In this document: piece after piece, positions 11,640-23,600 of the stretch
How positions within the stretch are numbered: position 1 is the stretch's first letter
Layout of the letters: each line of letters opens with the position of its first letter
Source: Cyclina sinensis
Lineage: Eukaryota; Mollusca; Bivalvia; Venerida; Veneridae
Direction: 5' to 3'
Length of the DNA: 64,000 bases
Assembly (NCBI GenBank): GCA_012932295.1
Contig: JAAONU010000016.1
Span: 37,603,241-37,667,240, forward strand
Translations under genes and position numbers: made by a program
Notes under the pieces: generated by a model
Seen by the model: the letters and a program-made list of their open reading frames with translations, nothing else
Databases searched by the model: none
What the model was told of the DNA's origin: nothing

Positions 11640-14600
11640 GTATGTGTAAAGACATGCATTTTTGTGAATGCTGATTTTACAATTTAAATATAAAATTATA
11701 AATATTTATGTTTGGATGACTTTTGACTAAAAATGCTTACTTTTAGATGATTGTCATAAATTATTTATAGTAGACTACTAGTTTTTATCCATGAATATAT
11801 TCTGAAGCTTTGTTAATAATGAAAACAAACTGAAAGTCAACAAAGTTTCAGTCTTTAAAGTTTCAGTTTTTAAAAAAAAGTTTTGAGCTAAATTCTTTTG
11901 TTTTGTTTTATGCATTTTATATGTGATTCTCTTCAGTTTTTTAAAACCTCAGGGCCTCAGGACAAAATTAAAAATGGTAAAATCATATTTGCTGCAGCCA
12001 AAGAGTTTAGGGCCACAAAATCACTAGCCCATTGGACTAGTGGTTAGGCAAAATGTACTAGCCTAAATAGGTTTTGACTACCCCAAAAAATGTTAAACTT
12101 ATAAAATGGTAAAGAAAGTAAAGAAAAAAGAATACAGTTATTTTGAAACTGAATTCCTTTGAGCTTTTCAATTTGTAATTCAGTCATTTCATTGTCATCC
12201 TCATCAGACGACCAATCTTCAGAAGCCAGTCGGACTTGTTATTCGGAAAATTATACGGGCTCGACAAAAATTCTACTAGCCACAGGTTATCAGGCTACCA
12301 CTAAATTTACACAATATGCTGTTGTTTTGCATCTTTTATTTTATAGGAAAATGTACGAAAGGGAGTTAGAAAGTTGTTTTCTAATATTGTGTTTTGCCTG
12401 ATTGTATTTTGGCCGTACATTGTATAGTAATGTTTGGCAGGACATCAGATGGCTATGTACAGCATGCGTCTGAGTTACTTATGAAGCAGCTAGCTGTAAA
12501 ACATGCAGAGGTGCGACTGTCAACATTCCAAATGATAGATGAACTGTTTATGAGATCTCACATGTTCCGAGAACTACTGCTGGCAAACTTTGATACTTTT
12601 CTAGAACTGGCTGCAGGTAAGAACTTCAAGAAATGACAGTTTGAGTTGTTCTTAAAATACTCTGCATTTATTGCCTTGGATTTAGTTTGATAGGATTTTA
12701 TAAGGTTTGCAAAGATGATATAGTCTAAAATTTAAAAGACAGGCATTGTGAATTTTTTGATTCAGTCAGAAACTTGCATATTCAAGTAAGAATTTTTTGT
12801 AATCATTCTTCTGACAATCAATTAAAAATCCAGTTTCACTTGCAAAAGTAAAATAACAGGATTTACATTATGTTTTATAACTGTTCATCTAACTTGTATC
12901 TAAACTTGTAACAGATATTAGACATTTGTAATGTTTGTAATAAATTCAGATCTGCCTAGGCCTACATCACTTGGCTTATTATCATGCATTTAGTTGATGA
13001 ATCATCAAGTTAGTGAACCTGGTGGTGTTTTCTGCAGATTTATAAAAAACAAGGATGAATTTATCTTTGGAAGTGAAACTGGGCATTTGAAGCTCAGCTG
13101 TAATCTAGGGAATGAGTTGTTTTCAGCTTACCTGAGCACAGCTGATGTGAGCTTTTAGGATCGCTGGTTGTCTGTCGTCCATCCGTCTGTCATCCACAAT
13201 TGTTTCAAATGACATCTCCTCTGAAACCACCTGGCCAGAATTTGATAAAACTTGCCTGGCATGTTCCTTGCAGGAAGCTCTATCCAAGTTTTCAAATGGT
13301 TCTGGTCCATTGCAGATCTGAGCTAAAAATAGATTTTAAAAGTGAAAACTTTGAAAATCTTCTTTTCTGAAACCACAAGGCCTAGGTCAGAGATATTTAT
13401 TATGTAGCATTGTCTAGTGGACCAAGTTCAAATCATAGGCCTAGGGTCTAAATTTGCCCAGCCCCAGCACTACCTAGCTGCAACATGATTCTATGTAGAC
13501 TTATTTTGGGGAAAACTTAAGATATCTTCTTGTCTGAAACTACACTGCCGTAGGGTTTGTTTTTTGGCATACATTCACCTAGAGCTCCTCAGTCATATCT
13601 TAGATACATGTATTTGGTATATCATTATGATAGACATCTACCACTGGCTGTGGTTTGAGGTGAGAGGAGTCAAGGTCACAGAGGTTAAAAATAGAGTTTT
13701 CTAACATCATAGTGTTATACTCACATTTTACTAGTATTCAATTTCAACAAAACTTGCACAAAACATTTATACGCAGTACCGATAAATCTCCTTTCTTTTC
13801 CTGTACCAACCAGATGGGTTCCAGAGGTATGTAGTCAAAAAAAGGATATTTTGCCACATTGTCTACATGATGGGAATTTCACATCTTTGATAATCTTACA
13901 AACCACCGGCTGAGTCTTCGTTTGTTGACTGATATCTTAGGTATTTGGTATGTATGTACCATGGACATCTGCCCTTGAGTTGGATTTTATGTCTCTAGGG
14001 TCAAGGTCACCAAGGCTAAAAATCAAAATTGGCCCCAACCCAGGGGTCACTTGGTTTTGTATAGACTGACATAGGTAAAAACTTAAAAACTTTCTTGTCA
14101 GAAACCACAAGGCCTGGATTTAAGATATTTGGTGTGTGAATGAAAGTAGTTGCAGTTGTTTTCAGTTGAGCAATAAAAGGGCCATCATGGCCTTCTTGTT
14201 AATTCATACCAGGGATATTTCATTAATCTGTGATCATATTCTCATTGGCTAGAATGTGTTTATGGCTTTGCTTTTAATTCAGTACCATATCTTTGTTTAA
14301 ATCACAAGAATTTGGAAAAATGGAACAAAAGGTTATTTTCAGATTTTAATAAGAAAAGGCTATGTCAAAAGTTTTCATAAAATAACCGATTCAGTACTTG
14401 TAAGATGTAACAGTTTTAGTGTAGCTATGAATTCAAACACCAGTACCGCAATATTTGTAGGAACAGAAAAGAGAAGTCCTTTACCCCCACCTAAGGCTGC
14501 TGCAGAAAACTTGAAAAACAGTGTCAACAGAAGTATACTATTGTGGGTGGAAAAGTTTGGACATGCATACAGAAAACTCACACTTGGTTTTGAATTTCTG

Positions 14601-17600
14601 AAAAATTTCAAAAAGGTTGGTGCATTATCATTATTTAGATAATGACAAATGTAGAGTTAGTTAACCTGTCTTAACCCTTTGAATGCTAGAGCTAACTGTA
14701 GAAAGACTGCCACCAGTACAGATCCAGGTCAGCCTGCACATCCATGCAGTCTGGCCAGGCTCTTCACTGATGGATGTCCAATTTCTGTCCTGATATCTAT
14801 AAACCTTAAAATGGACAGTTATAAAATTGGAAGTTGGAGGTCCATTTTAATATTTTTATTAGGGTAAGGTGTGATATTGTAGTTCAGTTTTTGCCAGTTG
14901 ACCCTTTGAAACTGTTCCACAGTTACAGTTTATGTCATTTTATCCCAATAAAACCGTGAGTCTGAAAGTAATTGTAAGTTTGGCTTCATAACCAGATGCA
15001 TTCTAGATCAAGTGAACATTGGAACGTTGCATGCAAATAACTTGCATATGTTGTTTTATATATGACAGATTGACTTTGACAGCATTCAGGCTCAGCTAGA
15101 CTTAGAGAGAAGACAGAAGGAAGAAACTGAGAGAAAATTAGAAGAAAATAGGAAAGAAAAGCTCGACAAAGTGAACAAAGAATATTCAGGTTGGTTACCT
15201 CATTCTAACTTTAGAAGCCAGCACAGAGCAGAATGGTAGAGACACTGAATTGGTTCAAGCCAGTTGCTGTAAATGATATAAAGATCAGTTAAAAAGACTG
15301 GTCCATTGGTAACGTTGTGCACAAAATTTTCAAAATAATTCAGTTTCTGGTCTTCATTTTAGTTTTGTCAGTTATTATCCTTTTTTGCATTGGTGTCTAG
15401 GTATAGTTAACATGTTAAAGATTTTTTTCTGAAAAACACAATGCACAAAAATCAGTTTAATATGGAGTTATGTAAGTTAGAAGATACTACTTGACTTATT
15501 CAAAGATTGAAATTTTTATCTTTGTAGAATCTGAACTTGAGATCCAGCTTTGTCTGACAGAGGTTGAGAATGGTCTCCAGCTTCTAATGCCTCGGCCAGA
15601 CGATTTCTTTATATCTCTAACAGATGGTCCTGGAACCAGCTTGAAAACAAATTCTGTGACATCAACTGTGACATCATCAGTAACATCCAATGAGAAAAAT
15701 GGAGATGGTGAAATGAAACAGTGTGAAAAATGTTGTGAGGAAGATAAAACAAATTGCAAACATATTGAAAATAGCAGTTGTAAAAGTTCAGATAATAGGA
15801 GTATTAATGACAGAAACTCTGAGAATGACGAAGATAATGATGCAATCAAATATTCAGGGACTCATGAATCAGAAAATAGATCTGATGAAAGTGAAAGTGA
15901 GGAAGATGGTGACTTTGAAGAAGTGGACACTGCTCAAAATGGTGGATTCACTCAGGAACATGGACTGTTTGATCGGAAGTTTGCCTTGACTATAGAATTA
16001 GGGCACAGCGAGTCCAGACTACAAGAGACAGAAGATAATCAGGACCTTATACAGGGCATCAGGGACCAATATATCCTCATCAAAACTAAATACTTACCAG
16101 CTGTGAAAAGGTGGTTACAGGTAATGATTTAATTCAACAGATTGTTGTAAGATTTACTATGTTTGAAATATAATGTTTTATGTAAGTAAAGATATGAGAT
16201 ATTAAAGGTTCAGTCAAAGTGGATTTCACTGTTAGTGTAAAAGACACTTTCTGTGTAAGGTTGTATGAAGCAAGCCTATTAAAGCATTGCAACACTATTA
16301 CATACCACTGTACATATATATTTATCACAATAGATATAATATAGGGGATAATATAAGTTGCTTTCCAGTCAGTGTAAAATAAATAAGTTTAAACTAAATC
16401 ACATACTTCACTGAAGAATTTTCAAAATATATGTTGCATAATTAAAAAGATGTTCATTTAAGTACTAGGAAAACACCTTAATGCGGCATTAAGGTGTTTT
16501 CCTAGTACTTAAATGAACATCTTTTAATTGATTTAAAAAAATGAGTGTTACAAAGTAACTTTTTATTTTCAAGATTGAATCATTTACTGCTTCAGATTCT
16601 CAGTGATAATTCTGCCAAAGAGGAGAGAGTTAAACTAATGGAGTCAGTGAAAAATAAACTTGAAGACGCTGTGAAGAAATGTGTAGAACTTGAAATAGCC
16701 CAGTCTAAACGCAAGAAGAATGAGGACAGTGACTCTGGTAGGATTATTTTAAACCATCTTTATTCACCAGGGCTCTACAAATTTCTTAGAAATTGAGTTG
16801 TCCAGGACAACTGACTATGGCAAAATAAAGTTGTCCCAAAAACAAATTCAGATGTCCTGGTGACAAGTATAACGTTTTCGATAATAATTATTTGTTAATT
16901 GGGCTTTTTATTTTACAACGTCTATTTAAAAAAAGAATTAAAAACACTTTTAAAATGAAATACATTTGTATTCTTTCATAGATCTTTTAAAAAGTTCACT
17001 TGAAAGGACTACGAGAGACAGCAAATATGTGGACTGGTTGTTATTCAACTTATTGTTTTAAACTAATGAACTTCTGGCATCAAAGTTCAGTGACTTTTTG
17101 GTGGCATGCCTGGTTTCCTAGGGGATGTGTTTCCAGTTTCACCAGAATTTTATTTGAACAAGTTACAAAATTTTTAAGATGTAAAATATGTTGATTCATT
17201 CTAATTGTTGCTTTCAAAAGTAAATACGACAGAAATATTCAAGTCTTAGAGAAAAGGAACATTTTTCATTGAAAAAGAAAAAAACTGGTACTTATTATAA
17301 TAAAACATGACCACTTTTCTTAATCAATCGATTGAATGTTTAAACCTTGTAAAAAGTCTCCAAGACACAGTTTTCTATCAAAAATAAAATACGACGGGGT
17401 CGCGGAAATATATGACATACGGAATTTATCCGAGATTTTCACTCACTGCTTTATGTTTAATGAAATAAATATTTGCTAGAATTGGTTGCCTTCATTTTGT
17501 TAAGCTTGTTTTAAATTTACTTTACTTTTTCTCATAGATAAATCTGATAATTAAAACAAAAATGCTATAAAGAATGCTTGCTCTTTTTGTGGTTCCTTGT

Positions 17601-20600
17601 CTAAAAGCTTAGAAAAACATTGCTAAAGCTTTGATGTTTAACCTTTCGCCTTTGGAATTAAGCATTCCATGATTTTATTAAGACATTTACTTGCTTGAAT
17701 TATTTTAGTCACGCGATACCGACACAAATTTACAAAATATAATCAATATCCATAGTAAACTGTAACTAGCGTCGTGATTTCCAGCTCACTGCTGTCACTT
17801 CTCTATTAAGGCGGAGCTTATCGAATGCCAGTCGGTTAGAAGTCGATTGCATCATGTTGTTTATTCAACTGGGTTGTTTATTTGAGCAGTTATCGGAGAT
17901 TTATGACTGTCAAAATTTGAGTTGTCCGGGACAAAACTTTTGTACAGAGTCAGGTGTTCGAGAGCAAGTTTAGAGCTGTCCCGGACGTCGGACAATAGAA
18001 TTTGTAGAGCCCTGTTCACAAGTCATGTCAGTCAGCTATAAATATAACTTATTTCTAATATTATAAAAGAAGGTGTATTATGAAAAATGACTAAAATGAA
18101 ATCACTTTATTTTTAAATATGTTTGTGTGTATTTTGTTTCTATCATTTCATCTTAAGGAGTCATTGACTAGCACACTGAATTTATGACTCTCATTCATAA
18201 AATTCACCTGATTTTATAGTAATACTTGGTGAACAAAAATGGCTTGATAGTTTGAAAAAAAAAAAAGGTGTTATCAGTCAGTTACAAAGAAAACACTGAA
18301 GTGTACTTTATTGTCTTCAAGATATTCTTTTTTATATTCTCTGATAGAATATCAGGGAGCTATACTGGATTCATGTGCTTTGGACGGTCAATTTGTCCAG
18401 ACTGTTTCTCATCAACTGTTGTTCAGATTTTAATGATACTTCGGAAGAATCATAAGTACATATCCTAGTTGTGCATATTGTTTGTGCATTCCATTGCCTT
18501 GATTATTCACTGAGTTAAGATCCTTTTATTTTTTTAACATAAATTTGTCCAGACTTTTTCTCAGCAACCATTTGTCAGATTGTAATAGCATTTTGTAAGA
18601 ATCATTAGTACCATGTCAGATTGTAATAGCATTTTGTAAGAATCATTAGTACCATGTCAGATTGTAATAGCATTTTGTAAGAATCATTAGTACCATGTCA
18701 GATTGTAATAGCATTTTGTAAGAATCATTAGTACCAAGCCTAGTTGTCCATGACATTGTTAAGTTTCTGAATTGTCACTGATTTTTGACCCTTTGATTTT
18801 TTTTTTTTTACACATGAAGGATAAGTTGACTGTTTAAATATAAAAATTACCATGTCAGTGCTGTATCGTGTGATTGGGGGGGGGGTATTCATCACATTTA
18901 GTGATCTAGCTTATTTGCTAAAAAGGTTATTTGCTTTGCTTTAGGATATATGCACTTGTTCTTCCCGTAGAGGAACATAATATTGTGCTCCTGAAGTTGT
19001 GCAATAGTATATTATGCAATGGGAAGAACACTTGCAAATATCTCAGTACAAAGCAAATAATCCATCAGTGTTCTACACATGGCTGGGTCAGTTCTACAAA
19101 TGAAGGAACAACGTTTTTTTATTACAGAAGAGGATGATTTCGAAGAGGTACCAGTGAAGGAAGGGTATGAGGAGGATATCCCAGAGCATGTTAAGATGGA
19201 GGAAGGTAGGAACTTTGTCAACTTTGTAGAACATGTCATCATAAATTTAGGTCACCCTGTATTAAGATAAGCTTTAAACCAACTTGCACTGACTGTAGAA
19301 GCAAAGTATAACAATATGTAAATTGTACCTTTGATAGCTGCTTACTGGAGATCTTATTAGCACTTTGGCGTAAAGGAAGAGCATGTGTGTCAAGTTTGTG
19401 TGACTGTTGGATCTGTGCCTGAATACATGTAGTTTGTTATGTTAGAAAAGTTGTAGTGTAACTTATTTTGCATGTTTAGCTGTCTGCAATATAAGTCACA
19501 TGTCAGTGGCTTGTAAAAGTCTACAAATTTTAAGCCTACAAATATTGCTTGAACATAGGCCCATTGGACCTATAAAAATTAAACTTCAGGACCTTTTTAT
19601 AATTTTTTGGGTCTGTGAGATTAAATTTGGGCCTTTTTGGTGTCTCCTGCTACAAAGTAGCCACAACATATAGGGATCACTTCTCCGTCTTAAGTCTGTC
19701 CGTCTGTCCATCAGTCCGTCACAAAACTTGTGACTACTCCTAAAAAACTACTGGTGCAATTTCATCCAGACATTACAGGAATGATCAGTACAAAGTCTAG
19801 TTGTGCTTGACATTGGCATTTTCCAGTTCAATGATATTTGTCAGAGTTATGGCCCTTTAATGATTTTCATTTTTAAAGTTTGTCCAGACTACTTCTCTTA
19901 TACTACTGATACAGTTTGAATTAAATGTTACAGGATTGATCGGTACCTCAATTTACATATCCAATAAACTGTCCAATCACCCCTAAGTACAACTGCTTAA
20001 TTGGCTATCATCAGGCGACACATGTGATCACTGGTCACTCTTGTTATATTCTGTAACGATAAGCCAGTATGGCCTACACTCTTGAAAAGTTATTTCACAG
20101 GTCATGTTGAAAAGAAAGTTATTGCATTTGTTCAGTTTGACTTATCGTATTTTCCAGTGATGGCCGCTACCAGTAAAGCAGCTAAGTCTAAAGGAAAAGG
20201 GAAAAGAACAACAAAGAAAGCCAAAGTGCAGACCAAGTCTACACAAAAGAAACTCGGAATCAAGAATGTTAAACAGATGGCCAAAGATATACTAGAGTCC
20301 CAGAGACTGCTGAAACCAGATGATTTAGACTCAGCTGTGTTGAAAAGTCAGGCTTCAAGCTCATCACAGCAGTCGGCAGAAGCTAGGTAAATATATGTAG
20401 CATTTTGTGGGCTGTTGCAGTAAAAAAAGTTATAACCTAAGCCATAGGTTCATCAGTTACTGATAAATACCTTCAGTTACAGGGTAAAAGGTTATTTAAA
20501 AGCTGTAAAGTCCATTTTAAACTGTTTCGATACTGGTAGTTAGTGTATACCACTTAAATACTGATGTATACCTGCATTTTTGTCTGTAATTAAATTCATT

Positions 20601-23600
20601 TAAAAATGTGGATTTTTCATGCAAAAAATAAAGTTTGAAAGTCTTAGCTTTTACCCTATCAAAACTTTAAACAAAGAAATACTAGTGATTTTCACTGAAA
20701 CTATTAGTAGCTTTTAAAGAACCCTTCTTTCATTTTAAGAAATATTTAAAAAAAACAGAACTTGAAAATAACTGACATACTTGTGTTACTCAAGGGCTGC
20801 TACTGTTGTTTGCCTTTTAAGTTTGTAATAATGTTTACCTCCCTTTAACAGCATCAAATAATTTTAGCTTTCCCAAGAAATGTAAAATTGTTAAAAGTAA
20901 GAGGTGACTGTAAAATTCAGGGATTATTGATAGAAGATGTTTGTTATAAAGAAAACAATGTTATTTATACATGGTTACTTGAATTGTTCAGTTTCAAGCT
21001 GATATATGACATTGTACAAATTGTCTTTAGAAAAAAGATGTTTTCAAGAATCAGTAGTTTCCCTTGCATTGATGCATCATGAAATCATTCTTGAAAATAA
21101 AGGTTTTCATTAATGGTGAATTGATAAATCATGGAAGAGATCAGTTTGTTCACTAATGACTGTTTATATAGACCAACTTTTTTGCGAGAATATTGCTTTT
21201 TGTCATAAGTATTGTTCTCCATTCCAGTATTCTTAAGGTATTTAAGATACTTATTCCTTTCAGTGCTTAAAAGTACAAACATATTTATCTATGTCCATAT
21301 GTTACAAAATTTGATATAACAGCTCCCAAACTCCCTGTCTAATAGCTTTGCTTCAAACTAACATAGATGTTTAGTCATCATCTGAAGATAGTTGTAATAG
21401 CATGAATGTTTTGGGTCTCTCAATTTACCAGAGTTTTGAGCTTGCGTTATTTCCAAGTATAGTAAATTTGGTACAGCAAAAGTCTCTTTCACTGTTGGGA
21501 AGATTTGCCTCCTCTTGCATTAACCCTTTCCTGCATATATACACTTTATGGCTTGGGCAAACAGTGTAGATCCAGATCAGCCGGCATATCCGTGCCGGCT
21601 GATCTGGATCTACACTGGTCGCACATGCATGAAAATGCGTATATATGGAGTAAAGGATTAATTACTGGTCAATGACCTGGGTTCAATTATTTTGAAAAGT
21701 AATTAATTAATTACAATTAATCCAGAAATGTTTCAATTAAATTACAATTATAATTACTTGCTTTTTGTAAAAGTAATTAATTAATTACAATTATTTAAAG
21801 GAAAATAATTAATTACTTTTTAATTATTTTAATTATTTATTACAAAACTCTCAAATAACAAGAATGAAACACAAACATGTCAAATGATCAGTAGCTCTTA
21901 GCTAGTATGATTTTAGATGTATCAATTGATCAGTATATCTATTAGCTAGTATAATAGTGTTCCAAAATGTCTTCATGACATCAGCAAGACTCATGATACA
22001 GTCATTTCTTTTATAACTCCTTATTGCATTTCAAAAACATCAATGCCTCAAAGTTACTGTCTGTCAGTGAACAACGTTCAGGTCTAAAAACTTTGCCTGC
22101 TATTGAAAACAGCCGTTCAACTGGAGCAGAGGATGCTGGTAGTGCAAGGTAAGTACAAGCCATCTTTGCCAGCGTTGGAAACTTCTCTTCATGTGCAGAC
22201 CAGTACTGAAGAGGGTTTAAATCAGATGATTCACAGTCAGCTGTCAAATAAAGGTCAAGTTCTGACTGTTTAACAGACGTATGCCTTTGACGTTTTGGGG
22301 TCTGGGGAATGAAATTGAAAATGCTGCTGGTGGAGACTTTAGCCTTCTTCTCAGGAGGAGAATTCAATTCTTCTGGCTCATCAAAAACATTCATTTTTGC
22401 ACGAATATTTGCACAGTGTTCATCTCTAATTGCCTCATTTATACACCATGTCAGCTTAAATCTTGGGTCCAATACTGTTGCTGTGATAAAATCTTCATTA
22501 TTTTCATATTTTGACAGTCTTTTCTCAATAGAAATCTTCAAAGATTTCAACATTTTGCTATTAAATGTTCCAGAAATACTATGCATGTGACTTTTCAGTG
22601 CAATAGTAAGTGGTATAGCTAAACTTGCACTTACTGATGATTCCTTTTGTACCTCTAGAGTGACTTCTTCAAATGGTTTAAGAATTAGGCACAGCTCTTG
22701 AAGGACTTTACGTTCATAAGATGTTAACTTGATGCAGTCAAGCTGGTTTAATTTTTCTTCATCTACTGCTAAAATTGACTTTAACATGTAAAACTGGGAA
22801 TTCCATCTGGTCATATTTGCTGCTTGTAAACGCTTTTCATCTGACAATATTTCAGAGGCATGCACAGATTTGCGGACATAATTAACTATTTTAGAAGCTT
22901 TGGATATGAGCTGTTTTATTTGTCCAGTACAGTCTTCAAGTCCATCACGCACAACAAGTTGTAATGAATGAGCAAAACAACTAGAATGTTTAGGCAGAGA
23001 CTCAAAATCTCCAGAAACCTCGCATCCATCATCATTGCTGTCAGTCAGATAATCATAATTGTCATGGTCAACTTCAGTATCCATTGAATCAGTGGTAGGC
23101 TTATCAAATCCAGGCAGGGAGAAAGAAAATGCTTTAATCATATTTGATGCATTGTCAGTGACAATATTTGATACTTTGTGACCTATTTCATAACATGTCA
23201 CAGTCTCTTCATATTCCCGACGGATGGCATCCCCTGTATGTCTTCCTTTGAACCTGGTACAAGCAAGCATAACAGATCTCATTTGCCAGTCTGCAATGTA
23301 ATGACCAGTAACACCCAAGAATGCTCGCATCTGCCTACTTGACCACAAGTCAAGTGTTAAACAAATGTTTTGGGCAGCTTTGAGTTTATGTTTAATGTTA
23401 TTCCTCATTTCTGAACATTTTTCATGAATAAGTTTATTTGTTAATGTCTTTCTACTTGGCACCTGATATTTTGGGTTAAGCTTTTCAAGCAAGTTTTTGA
23501 AATTTTGACTTTCAACTACAGACAGTGATATTAAATCTCCTGCTATGAACATTGTCAGTGCTTCATTGATCTGAGTCTGCCGTGGATCATTCATGGAATA

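Noticed and set aside
15496..15849. 117-codon minus-strand frame
   Set aside because: It is the antisense shadow of UVSSA exon 5.
18950..19060. Inverted pair 'cttgttcttccc ... gggaagaacac' before UVSSA exon 7
   Set aside because: The arms are short and imperfect, and no target duplication or further family member was seen.
22281..22590. Plus-strand frames of 77 and 93 codons
   Set aside because: They are shadows of the hAT transposase on the other strand.
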